DNA of 64,000 nt from NCBI RefSeq assembly GCF_003001815.1, contig NZ_PVMZ01000020.1, forward strand, positions 1-64,000, in the 5' to 3' direction. Positions 1 through 7,498 of this stretch are shown piece by piece. Origin of the DNA: Actinoplanes italicus (GTDB lineage Bacteria > Actinomycetota > Actinomycetes > Mycobacteriales > Micromonosporaceae). The first letter of the stretch is position 1. Every line of letters begins with the position of its first letter. The notes beneath the pieces are model-generated. The model was given only the letters and a program-made list of their open reading frames with translations. It ran no database searches and was not told where the DNA came from. Position numbers and translations under genes: made by a program.

Positions 1-581
1 GGGTGTGGTGATTTGTGGCTGGTGGGTGGGCGTGGGTCACCACGGTGCGGGGGTGTGGGGTGGTGTGTGGCGATCTGCGGCTGGCGGGTGGGCGTAGGTC
101 ACCACGCTGCGCGCTGCGCTGCGCGGTGCGCTGCGCGGTGCGGGGGGTGTGGTGATTTGTGGCTGGTGGGTGGGCGTGGGTCACCACGGTGCGGGGTGTG
201 GGGTGGTGCGTGGTGATCTGTGGCTGGCGGGTGGGCGTAGGTCACCACGCTGCGTACTGCGCACTGCGCGGTGCGGGGGGGGTGTGGTGATTTGTGGCTG
301 GTGGGTGGGCGTGGGTCACCACGGTGCGGGGTGTGGGGTGGTGTGTGGCGATTTGTGGCTGGCGGGTGGGCGTAGGTCACCACGCTGCGTACTGCGCACT
401 GCGCACTGCGGGGGGTGTGGTGATTTGTGGCTGGTGGGTGGGCGTGGGTCACCACGGTGCGGGGTGTGGGGTGGTGTGTGGTGATCTGTGGCTGGCGGGT
501 GGGCGTAGGTCACCACGCGGCGCGGGGCGCGGGGCGCGGTGTGGAGTGGTGTGTGGTGATGTGGGGCTCGTGGGTCACCAC
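1..581. repeat. Array of 39-bp palindrome-ended repeats (8 full copies plus one short copy)
   Basis: Eight 39-bp units lie at 5-43, 67-105, 149-187, 210-248, 284-322, 345-383, 417-455 and 478-516, with a 29-bp short form at 553-581. Units begin GTGGTGA (or GTGGCGA) and end GGTCACCAC, so their ends are inverted repeats. Two subtypes alternate: one with the core beginning TTTGTGGCTGGTGG, followed by GGTGCGG, and one with the core CTGCGGCTGGCGG or a close variant, followed by GCTGCG and short TGCGC runs. The dimer repeats about every 133-144 bp. Translations of this stretch are low-complexity Gly/Trp/Val or Pro/His strings, so I call no gene. The array may continue left of base 1. Bases 582-677 show nothing further. 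Confidence 0.93.
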
Positions 582-677
582 GGTTGTGAGCGCGACGGGG
601 AGCGGCGCCAGGGGCGGGCAGGGCAGAAGGCCCGTCGTGATCGGACGGCGAGCCCTCCGGTGGGGTGAGCTGTGGGG

Positions 678-1421
678 TCAGTACTCGCGCAGGAGCGAAC
701 CGGCCCCGTACACCTTGTCCTTGATGCCGTTCTCGCGTAATGCCATCCACCAGGTCGCCGCGTTGATGGCGATGACCGGCTTGCCCAGCCAGCGTTCGGC
801 CTCGTCGGCCAGGCGGACCATGGACAGGTTGGTGCCGCACTGCACGATCGCGTCGACGTCGGGTGCGTTGACGTTGAGGATCGCCGCGCGCAGCTCGTCC
901 TCGGTGACGTGCGCGATCGAGACGGCGGTCGGGCATTTCAGGCCCTCGATGGCGGTCACCTCGAAACCTATCTCGCCGAAGAAGCGGACCACGTTGGCGT
1001 CGCCGACCGGCTGGTACGGCGTGACGACCCCGATCTTGCGGGCGCCGTAGAGCTTGAGCGCCCGTTCGCACGCCTCGGCCCCGGTGGCGACCTCCAGCCC
1101 GGTGATCTCCTTGATCTGGGCCACGAACTCGCGGTTGCCCTCGACGCCGCCCCAGAACGTCTCGGCCGACATGCCCATCACCATGTAGTCGGGCTCGCAC
1201 GTGAGGACGCGTTCGCAGGCGAAGCCGATCTCGGCGCGGATCTGGACGAGCAGGTTCTCGAAGTTCGCGTCGTCGGAGAGGTCCTGGTTGCGGATGTGGA
1301 TGCGGGAGAAGTGCGACGTCACACCGGGTACGGCCATCGCGTAGAAGTCCGGCTCGACGATCGTGTTGGTGGACGGGGCGATGACGCCGAACTTGCGGCG
1401 CCAGCCGAGGGCGTCGGTCAT
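678..1421 (-). CDS. Maleate cis-trans isomerase / arylmalonate decarboxylase family protein
   Basis: This 247-residue protein belongs to the Asp/Glu racemase superfamily, in the branch with maleate isomerase and arylmalonate decarboxylase. The N-terminal PSTNT motif (residues 16-20) and the second-half motif QCGTNLS with Cys195 are visible. The first-half position where maleate isomerase carries its other catalytic cysteine reads MGMSAETF (Ser85), so only one of the two usual cysteines is present, as in arylmalonate decarboxylase. It is the last gene of the 9172-to-678 operon and starts 13 bases after the membrane-protein gene. I infer a role on a maleate-like or malonate-like product of the pathway. 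Whether it isomerises or decarboxylates cannot be decided from sequence. Confidence 0.85.
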   Translation of the reverse strand: MTDALGWRRKFGVIAPSTNTIVEPDFYAMAVPGVTSHFSRIHIRNQDLSDDANFENLLVQIRAEIGFACERVLTCEPDYMVMGMSAETFWGGVEGNREFVAQIKEITGLEVATGAEACERALKLYGARKIGVVTPYQPVGDANVVRFFGEIGFEVTAIEGLKCPTAVSIAHVTEDELRAAILNVNAPDVDAIVQCGTNLSMVRLADEAERWLGKPVIAINAATWWMALRENGIKDKVYGAGSLLREY

Positions 1422-1434
1422 CGGAGAGCTCCGA

Positions 1435-2076
1435 TCAGCGAGGGGCGGAAGTGAGGATGGGGCGGGTAGCGCGGAGGGTGAGCCAAGCGGCCACCAGCAG
1501 GCAGCCCTGCGCGGCCGTGTTGATGGACTGCTCGAGCCATTGGAAGGCGAGCGTGTGATGCTCGTCGGACGAGCGCAGCGGCACGAGCCCCATCACCAGG
1601 ACCAGCCCGAGCACGTACAGCGAGACCGCCCACCACTGCCGGTACCGGCCCGCGACGATCGCTGCGAGAACGCTGATCGCGGTGACGCCGAGGGTGGCAG
1701 CCACGAACAGCGGGTTGAGGCTGCCGGCCAGGACCGATCCGGCCGCGCACAGGCCGAGGGTGAGCGCGAACGGCCAGAAGTGGGTGCTCCTCCCGCGTCG
1801 CACGGTGACGGCGAGCGCCCACGACAGCAGCGTGGCGCCGGCGGCCATCAGCGGGAACAGCAGTTGTTCGAGCAGCGTCCCATCGCCGGCGCCCGCGGCG
1901 TACCCGAGCTTCCAGATGCATTTGGAGATGCCGCCCGCACCGATGAGCAGAGCGCCGGCCAGGCCCGCCCGCTGGGCGACGGGGTGCGGCGCCGTCCGGG
2001 CGAGCAGGGCGAACCCCAGGGTTCCGAAGATGACCGGTACGAAGTCCTCGACGGCCAGGATGATCGGATAGTCCAT
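1435..2076 (-). CDS. Multi-pass membrane protein of unknown function
   Basis: The 213-residue product is strongly hydrophobic, with about six or seven membrane segments spread along its whole length and a short basic C-terminus. I do not recognise a family. The ATG at 2076 shares one base with the stop codon of the upstream dehydrogenase gene, so the two are translationally coupled, and the downstream isomerase gene follows after 13 bases. Its place inside the operon suggests a substrate-uptake or membrane-anchoring role, but no transporter signature is visible. The larger reading frame running upstream to 2574 is a shadow over the dehydrogenase gene. Confidence 0.8.
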   Translation of the reverse strand: MDYPIILAVEDFVPVIFGTLGFALLARTAPHPVAQRAGLAGALLIGAGGISKCIWKLGYAAGAGDGTLLEQLLFPLMAAGATLLSWALAVTVRRGRSTHFWPFALTLGLCAAGSVLAGSLNPLFVAATLGVTAISVLAAIVAGRYRQWWAVSLYVLGLVLVMGLVPLRSSDEHHTLAFQWLEQSINTAAQGCLLVAAWLTLRATRPILTSAPR

Positions 2077-2831
2077 CAGCGGTCCTCGAAGAGGTCGCGC
2101 TTGCGGAATCCGGCGGTGGCGAACCGGTAGGCGGCTTTGGGGCCGGTCAGCCAGGCGACCCGGCCGCCGTTCCTCGTGCCGGCGAGCACGCGGGCGGCCA
2201 GCCACGGGGTGACCGTCTCGACCCGGTCGGCGAGGATGTTGAAGATCTTCTTCGCCTTCTCGAACTCGGCCGGGTCGTAGTCCTGGACGAGCAGGTCGGT
2301 GACGACCATGCCGGGGGAGAGCAGCGCGACCTTGACCGGGGTGTCCTTGAGTTCCTTGGCCATGGCGAGGGTGGCGTAGGTGAGGGCCCGCTTGGTCGCG
2401 CCGTAAGGGGTCAGGCCGGGCACGATCTGCCCGTTGGACCCGAGACCCTCCATGTTCCACAGGGCCCCGTGTCCCTGGGCGAGCATCGCTTCGAGAACGA
2501 CGGCGCTCGCCTGAAGCGTCCCCTCCAGATTGAGCCCGACCACCGACGAGATCTCCGAGGCCGGCAGCTCCCACAGCGGTTTACGTGAGTTGGACATTCC
2601 CGCGTTGTTCACCCATATGTCGATCTTTCCGAATCGATCGACAGTGGCGTCCCAGAGCTTGCGGACGTCCGCCCGATTCGTCATGTCAGCGGCCACGGCG
2701 AGCGCATCAGCCGGCCCATCAGAAGGGACCGTCCGCCCGCAGTACGCCACCGAAGCACCCTGATCGAGAAAGGAGCGGACCAGGCCCTGACCGATCCCGC
2801 GCGTCCCTCCGGTCACCACCACGACGGTCAT
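2076..2831 (-). CDS. Short-chain dehydrogenase resembling chlorophyll b reductase (NOL/NYC1)
   Basis: This 251-residue classical SDR has the NAD(P)-binding motif TGGTRGIG (7-14), NNAG (75-78) and the catalytic YGATK (Tyr143, Lys147). Beyond the general fold, several stretches resemble, from memory, the plant chlorophyll(ide) b reductases NOL and NYC1: IDIWVNNAG, the GLGSNG region before YGATKRAL, LSPGMVVTDLL, FNILAD, and a C-terminal LTGPKA. The gene sits in an operon with a Rieske oxygenase and two RCCR-like proteins, which makes a carbonyl or formyl reduction on a tetrapyrrole-like substrate plausible. The subfamily call is inference from recalled sequences, while the SDR call is secure. 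A 58-base gap separates it from the gene upstream. Confidence 0.9.
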   Translation of the reverse strand: MTVVVVTGGTRGIGQGLVRSFLDQGASVAYCGRTVPSDGPADALAVAADMTNRADVRKLWDATVDRFGKIDIWVNNAGMSNSRKPLWELPASEISSVVGLNLEGTLQASAVVLEAMLAQGHGALWNMEGLGSNGQIVPGLTPYGATKRALTYATLAMAKELKDTPVKVALLSPGMVVTDLLVQDYDPAEFEKAKKIFNILADRVETVTPWLAARVLAGTRNGGRVAWLTGPKAAYRFATAGFRKRDLFEDR

Positions 2832-2889
2832 GACCGTGCCCCCTGAGGGATGCCGGAAGGGCGCCGCTCATGACACCCGCTTCGCCCGG

Positions 2890-3825
2890 TCATGCCGCCC
2901 ACTCCAGAAGCCCGTGCAGCACCGAGTCCAGGTTGCCGCCGTGGAACAGCTCGTAGACCACGGCCAGCTGCTTGCCGGCCGACATCCCGGGCGTGGCGTC
3001 GATCGAGAACTCTCGCGCCTTGACCTTGAAGGCGTCCGTGAAATGCAGCGACTGGAACGAGGCCCGCCCGAACCCGATCGCGTTGCCCCAGGCCTCCGGC
3101 CCCTCGAAGAACAGCCGGTTCCCGTCCCGCCGGGTCTCCGCCACGAAGGAACGGGCCAGCCCGGCGCCCTGCCACGACACGGTCCGGCGGGTGCGCAGCA
3201 GGTCGATCGGCTCCAGCGCGATGGACGCCGGCACCGTGCCGCGCAGCTTCTGGTCGGCACCCCACAGTTCCAGTTCGCCGGTGAACGCGCCGGCCTGCTT
3301 GGTCGGCAGGATGTACGGCACCGGCCCGTTGCGGGTCTCCGTCTCGATCAGGTCGCCGACCCGCGACGGCGTCCGCGTGTAGAGCCCGTTGAAACAGCCG
3401 GCCACGGCCCAGCCCTGGTACAGCACCGACGAGTAGACCTGCGTCTCGCCGTCGGGCAGCACCTGGTTCCACGTGTTCAGGTCGACCTGCCAGCCGGGAC
3501 CGTAGTAGTGCGAGTCGACGAACGACCCGTACGGCTGCCCGGTCCCGAAGAAGTCCGGCCCCGTGTAGATCCGGTTGGCGTCCGAGTCGACGACGCCGAA
3601 GGAGAACGGAGCGCCGAGCCGGAACTGCCCGGCGAGCGGACCGCCACCGATCAGACCACCATCCATCCGGTACGTGGTGACGCCGTCGACGTGATCCGAC
3701 GACCGCCGGATCTCCTCGAATCCGCACCACGTCCCGTTGTGGTCGAACAGCGACGGCCGCCCGTGCCACTCCCCGGCGATGCGCTTCTGCCAGGTGGACG
3801 GCTCGGCGGTGGCGGGCTCAGTCAT
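2890..3825 (-). CDS. Conserved hypothetical protein, possible beta-barrel/lipocalin-like
   Basis: The 311-residue protein has no signal peptide or membrane segment. It is rich in aromatic residues and glycine, with many short alternating hydrophobic stretches (for example IAGEWHGRPSLFDHNGTW near the N-terminus), which suggests an all-beta fold such as a lipocalin-like barrel. I do not recognise the family with confidence. The ATG lies inside the end of the upstream RCCR-like gene (8-base overlap), so it is tightly coupled to a putative tetrapyrrole reductase. A ligand-binding or chaperone role for a hydrophobic intermediate is conceivable but is inference. I specifically looked for resemblance to the Mg-dechelatase SGR family and saw none. 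Confidence 0.8.
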   Translation of the reverse strand: MTEPATAEPSTWQKRIAGEWHGRPSLFDHNGTWCGFEEIRRSSDHVDGVTTYRMDGGLIGGGPLAGQFRLGAPFSFGVVDSDANRIYTGPDFFGTGQPYGSFVDSHYYGPGWQVDLNTWNQVLPDGETQVYSSVLYQGWAVAGCFNGLYTRTPSRVGDLIETETRNGPVPYILPTKQAGAFTGELELWGADQKLRGTVPASIALEPIDLLRTRRTVSWQGAGLARSFVAETRRDGNRLFFEGPEAWGNAIGFGRASFQSLHFTDAFKVKAREFSIDATPGMSAGKQLAVVYELFHGGNLDSVLHGLLEWAA

Positions 3826-4504
3826 TGCTCACCAGCGCCAGGCGTACCGACTCACTCTGTTCCTCACCCAGCAGCCGCACGGTCTGCTTCCAGACCGGGT
3901 CGATCTCCGGGCTGAACAGCAGCTCGCGGTGGGCGGCGTCCCGCTCGGCGGTGCCGGCCGCGTCGACGCCCTTCTCCACCAGTGCGGACCAGTGCTCGAG
4001 GTAGGCGTCCACAGCGTCGCCGATGCCTTCGAAGGCCGCGGCGGTGGCCCGGCTGACCAGCATCCACGGCGACATGAGGGCGTACTGGCGCGGCGTGAGA
4101 TGCGCCGGCGTCAAGCCTTCGCGAGTGGAAACGCCCTGATAGAGGGGCGTCAGCGGTTCGTAGACGGTGTCCAGGTAGGACAGCGATGTGGCCAGATCGA
4201 TCCGGGGGATCAGGTCGAGGTGGAACGCGTAGTTCTCGCCGTTGGCGACCGAGTCCAGCGTGAAGTGGGGAACTCCGGACGCCGGCCCGGTGAACGCGAA
4301 GATCATGTGACTGTCCAGCCCGATCGGCGGAACCACCAGCGAGACGTTCACGACCTTGGCGACCGGCCCGTCGCCGCGCCATACCCGGATGCGGCCGACC
4401 GGGCCCATGGCCGAGGTCAGCTCCCGGTCCTCGGTCGGTGTGACCGGGAATCGCGAGAGGATCTTGTCGAGCGTCGTGTCGGAGAGTGCGGCGGGGAGGC
4501 TCAA
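3818..4504 (-). CDS. Red chlorophyll catabolite reductase-like protein (copy 1)
   Basis: This 228-residue protein shows, in order, features I associate with red chlorophyll catabolite reductase and the related bilin reductases: VPHF (78-81), HLDLIPRIDL (95-104), a YL...YEPL segment, SPWMLVSR (145-152), YLEHW (169-172), ERD (187-189), and IDP...RLLG (201-213). The Asp of the IDP motif would correspond to an active-site Asp of the plant enzyme if my recalled alignment is right. Plant RCCR reduces a linear tetrapyrrole using ferredoxin. The start overlaps the Rieske oxygenase stop by 4 bases, matching the plant pathway in which RCCR acts directly on the oxygenase product. A second homologue lies at 6674-7483. 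The family call is by eye and unaligned. Confidence 0.7.
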   Translation of the reverse strand: MSLPAALSDTTLDKILSRFPVTPTEDRELTSAMGPVGRIRVWRGDGPVAKVVNVSLVVPPIGLDSHMIFAFTGPASGVPHFTLDSVANGENYAFHLDLIPRIDLATSLSYLDTVYEPLTPLYQGVSTREGLTPAHLTPRQYALMSPWMLVSRATAAAFEGIGDAVDAYLEHWSALVEKGVDAAGTAERDAAHRELLFSPEIDPVWKQTVRLLGEEQSESVRLALVSND

Positions 4505-5709
4505 TTCTTCTCCTCGGAGGAAGGGGAATCCTCGGCGCCCATCAGGCGGGCGGCGGCGACGGTCGGGTGCTCGCCGCGGGCCTTGTGCACCCAGGCGCGG
4601 GACAGCTCCGGGCTCTCCCGGCGGGCCGGCGAGGGGATCACCGTGGCCGTCCGGCGGGGCACGTCACCGGTGATGAAGTCGTCCTCGCTGAGCAGCCAGC
4701 CCTTGTCGGCGAGCTCCTGGCGGCGGCGCCGGTACTCGACGGCGATGATGTCGCTCCTGATGTGCAGCTCGGCGCCGAGGTCGAACGGCAGCAGCTCGGG
4801 CCGGACCTTGTTCACCACGGCGGCGTCCTCGTAGAAGATCCGCATGGTCCGGTTGATGGCGTCCCTGTTGGCCCATTTGCCGGTGAAGAACGTGCGCAGC
4901 GCGACCCACTTGACCAGCGTGGTCGTCTCGTCGATCGGGATGTTGGTGTCGTAGATGACCATGTCGCCGATCGGCAGCCGGACATGCAGCTTGATCATGT
5001 TGGGCAGCATCCAGCCGGCCGACGTGGTGACCGGCGGCCGTTTCTTCAGGTCGTTGCCGATCAGCCGGCCGAACTTCCCCCACAGGCCGCTCGGCTTCGG
5101 CGGGTGCAGGTCGACGGTGGCGAACGCCGACCACTCGTCCGGGTGCTCGACCTCGTAGTCCGGCACCTGCGGCATGTCCGGGTTGCCGAACCGTCCGGCG
5201 TGGACGAACGGCGCGTGCGCGATGTCGCAGCCGTTCTCCAGGATCCGCTCGTAGTTGGCCTTCCACATGAACTCGCCGGTCACCGTGCGGAACTTGCCAC
5301 CGTTCTCGACGAGATCGTCGAATTCCGGCCACACCGGCATCGGCGGACGCTCCTCCTCGGGGAGATCGCCCATGAAGACCCAGACAAAACCATACTTTTC
5401 CTGTACGGGGTACGAGTCGACCCGCGCCTTCTTGGGAATGCCCCGCCCCGGCAGGTTCGCCGGGATCTTCGTACAGGCGCCGTCGGGGTCGTATTCCCAG
5501 CCGTGATAAGGGCACACGATCTTGTCGTCTTTGAGCCACCCGCCGGAGAGCGCGGCCCCGCGATGCACGCACAGGTCGCTCAGCGCCACGACCCGGCCCT
5601 GCTTGGGCGTCCGGTAGACGACGAGGTACTGCCCGAGGACCGTGAGCCGCTGCGGCTTGGTGGTGACGTGATCGGAGAACTCCACCGCGTACCAGAAGTT
5701 CTTGAGCAT
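4501..5709 (-). CDS. Rieske non-heme iron oxygenase, pheophorbide a oxygenase-like
   Basis: The 402-residue product has a complete Rieske [2Fe-2S] motif (Cys47, His49, Cys66, His69; CVH then CPYHGW) and a mononuclear iron site ENGCDIAHAPFVH (Asp162, His165, His170). A monooxygenation or ring-cleavage reaction is therefore likely. General layout resembles the PAO / Tic55 / vanillate-demethylase type of single-component-length Rieske proteins. The C-terminal CxxC and membrane anchors of plant PAO are absent, so this would be a soluble version. No ferredoxin or reductase gene is in the operon, so electrons must come from elsewhere. The gene starts 5 bases after the alpha/beta hydrolase stop and overlaps the RCCR-like gene by 4. 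The oxygenase class is certain and the substrate is inferred from context. Confidence 0.93.
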   Translation of the reverse strand: MLKNFWYAVEFSDHVTTKPQRLTVLGQYLVVYRTPKQGRVVALSDLCVHRGAALSGGWLKDDKIVCPYHGWEYDPDGACTKIPANLPGRGIPKKARVDSYPVQEKYGFVWVFMGDLPEEERPPMPVWPEFDDLVENGGKFRTVTGEFMWKANYERILENGCDIAHAPFVHAGRFGNPDMPQVPDYEVEHPDEWSAFATVDLHPPKPSGLWGKFGRLIGNDLKKRPPVTTSAGWMLPNMIKLHVRLPIGDMVIYDTNIPIDETTTLVKWVALRTFFTGKWANRDAINRTMRIFYEDAAVVNKVRPELLPFDLGAELHIRSDIIAVEYRRRRQELADKGWLLSEDDFITGDVPRRTATVIPSPARRESPELSRAWVHKARGEHPTVAAARLMGAEDSPSSEEKN

Positions 5710-5714
5710 GGCTG

Positions 5715-6674
5715 TTACCTCCGCCGGATTCCGGCGATGTCGGGGGACTGCAGAGCCTTGTCGAGCGCCTCACCCGAGGCGCCTCGCAGGTGGGTGTCGA
5801 GGAACGCCGCGGTGACGTCCACGAGAGCGGCACGGGTGACCGCGGGGTCGGTGGTGGCCTCGAGATCCAGAAAGGCGCGGGCCGCGGTGTCGTCGACCGG
5901 GTGCACGATCCCGAAGTGGTTGGCGCCCGAGAAGGTGACCTGCACGTTGTCGCCGTCGCGGCTCGGCAGCGCCTCGTCGAACGTACGGCTGATCGGGTCT
6001 CTTCTCGTCGCGGCGTCCTCGCCGTACCGGTCCGCCGACCCGTTGATGACGCCGTCGTTCTCGCCGTTCATCAGCAGCACCGGGCAATCCACCTGGGCGG
6101 GGAGGACCGTCCCGGCCGGCCAGCCGAGCATCGTGGCGACCATGGTGTGCGTGCCGTACGCCGCGACCGCCTTGACCTCGGGGAAGAACCGGGCGCTCTG
6201 CAGGATGACCGTGCCACCCGCCGAGTGCCCCACGAGGCCCACGTTGTCGAGGTCCAGCAGGCCCGCGACCGGCCCGGTGATGCTCCGCAGAGCGTCGATC
6301 ACGGCCGGCACCGAGGGCGTGGTGGCGCGGGTGCCGTAGGCGTCCGGCTTCGCGGCGGCCAGCTCGACACCGGGCGTGATGCCCTTGAGCCCGCCGAACA
6401 GCTCACCGACCCAGTCGTAGGTGACGGCGACGTACCCACGGGAGGCGAGTTCGGCCGCCAGCCACCGGTAGGCCTCCTGACCGACGTTCACCCCGGAGAC
6501 GATCACGACGACCGGGTACGGGGCGAGCGCCGGATCGGCCGGGAAGACTCCGGAGAGCCGTTCCGCGTCCGAGCCGGTCGGCTTCGACGGGTAGAAGACC
6601 CGCAGGTGCGCGGTGTCGAACGGCCTGTCCGCGCCGGGGATCGTGGTCGCCCACCACACCGAACGGACGCTCAT
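5715..6674 (-). CDS. Alpha/beta hydrolase, chlorophyllase / PAF-acetylhydrolase type
   Basis: The roughly 319-residue product is an alpha/beta hydrolase with the nucleophile elbow GHSAGG (Ser151), an oxyanion region YPVVVIVSGVN (53-63), an acid region LLMNGENDG and a terminal GANHFGI carrying the catalytic His. The architecture fits the chlorophyllase / dienelactone-hydrolase-like group. Plant chlorophyllase has GHSRGG at the elbow, so this is not a perfect match. No signal peptide is seen, so it acts in the cytoplasm. The ATG at 6674 shares one base with the upstream stop; a GTG one codon earlier is an alternative start. Within the operon it could release an ester side chain such as phytyl or methyl before or after ring opening, but that is inference. 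Confidence 0.9.
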   Translation of the reverse strand: MSVRSVWWATTIPGADRPFDTAHLRVFYPSKPTGSDAERLSGVFPADPALAPYPVVVIVSGVNVGQEAYRWLAAELASRGYVAVTYDWVGELFGGLKGITPGVELAAAKPDAYGTRATTPSVPAVIDALRSITGPVAGLLDLDNVGLVGHSAGGTVILQSARFFPEVKAVAAYGTHTMVATMLGWPAGTVLPAQVDCPVLLMNGENDGVINGSADRYGEDAATRRDPISRTFDEALPSRDGDNVQVTFSGANHFGIVHPVDDTAARAFLDLEATTDPAVTRAALVDVTAAFLDTHLRGASGEALDKALQSPDIAGIRRR

Positions 6675-7483
6675 CACTCGGCCCCTGGCCGCGGCAGTTC
6701 ACGGTCGCCGCCCCACAGTGCCCGTACCAGCTTGTTCGTCGTCTCCTCGCCGAAGAAGCGGACCCCCATCACGTTCGCCGGGTCCCGTTCGGCGATGTTC
6801 CGGCGGATCGTCTCGTCGGTCCTGCTCAACGCGGCCCGCTCCGGCTCCGGCACCGGCTCGGCCTCGTCGACCCAGCGCAGCCAGCGGTCCACGTGGGCGT
6901 GTGCCCGCGCCGCCACGATGTCGAGGTTGCGCTGCGAACGCTCGAACGAGAAGCAGTACGCGGTCGGCGACAGGCTGGCCCGGATGAACCCGGCCCGGCT
7001 CACGAAGTAGTCGAACTCCGGGTCGCCGCGCAGCTCCAGCCACTCGGCGTTGACCGGCTCGTAGTACCTGTCGTAGTACTCGCCGTCCTCGACGAGGTTG
7101 GTCCGGGGCACCGAGTCGAGGTAGAACCAGCCGCCCGGCCACACCAGCAGCGCGATGCCCAGGTGCGGCACCTTCACCTGCGGGCCGAGCCACGCGGTCA
7201 GGTGCAGGTTGGCGAAGCTGGCGCCCGGGTTGCCGATCCAGGAGTGGACCAGCCAGTCGATCTCCGGCCCCGAGTAGGCCTCCAGCGAGCCGCCCGGCCC
7301 GTCCGGATACGTGCCGTACGTCTGCAGGTCCAGCGTGGACGGATCGCGCGTCAGCTCGAACCGGGCGTCGATCTTCGCCTTCAGATCGGCGAGGAGCCCC
7401 CGGTAGAAGTCGAAAGTGTCGTGCACGTCGATGGCCGGCGAATTGTCGACCATGTCCTCTACATGCTGGATCGTCTCGGCCAC
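6674..7483 (-). CDS. Red chlorophyll catabolite reductase-like protein (copy 2)
   Basis: This 269-residue protein carries the same ordered landmarks as the gene at 3818: VPHL (105-108), YLDSVPRTNL (121-130), a YYEPVN segment, RASLSPTA (168-175), a WLRWVDEAE helix, then an acidic/basic helix into ERDP (232-235), FFG (243-245) and a terminal RALWG. The RxxLSPTA and ERDP...FFG blocks resemble my recollection of plant RCCR most closely in this copy. The two copies are clearly diverged from each other, so this is an old duplication or two separate recruitments. It is the second gene of the operon, 15 bases after the C-N hydrolase. A soluble reductase or binding protein for a linear tetrapyrrole is the favoured guess. 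Confidence 0.7.
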   Translation of the reverse strand: MAETIQHVEDMVDNSPAIDVHDTFDFYRGLLADLKAKIDARFELTRDPSTLDLQTYGTYPDGPGGSLEAYSGPEIDWLVHSWIGNPGASFANLHLTAWLGPQVKVPHLGIALLVWPGGWFYLDSVPRTNLVEDGEYYDRYYEPVNAEWLELRGDPEFDYFVSRAGFIRASLSPTAYCFSFERSQRNLDIVAARAHAHVDRWLRWVDEAEPVPEPERAALSRTDETIRRNIAERDPANVMGVRFFGEETTNKLVRALWGGDRELPRPGAE

Positions 7484-7498
7484 TATGTTCGCCCTTCG

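Noticed and set aside
1..581. CRISPR array
   Set aside because: The segments between the 39-bp units are not unique spacers; they are related GC-rich linkers, and no cas genes are present. The same holds for the array at 44414-44696.
13..668. Several overlapping reading frames of 60-200 residues on both strands across the repeat array
   Set aside because: They translate the repeat units themselves into low-complexity Gly/Val/Trp or Pro/His strings, lack ribosome sites and resemble no protein.
2890..3825. Mg-dechelatase (SGR) homologue completing the chlorophyll-like pathway
   Set aside because: I looked for SGR-type features in this hypothetical protein and found none, so it is left as unknown.
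4486..6339. Long plus-strand reading frame of 617 residues
   Set aside because: It is antisense to the Rieske, hydrolase and RCCR-like genes, whose motifs are intact. It is the usual mirror frame of GC-rich coding DNA.
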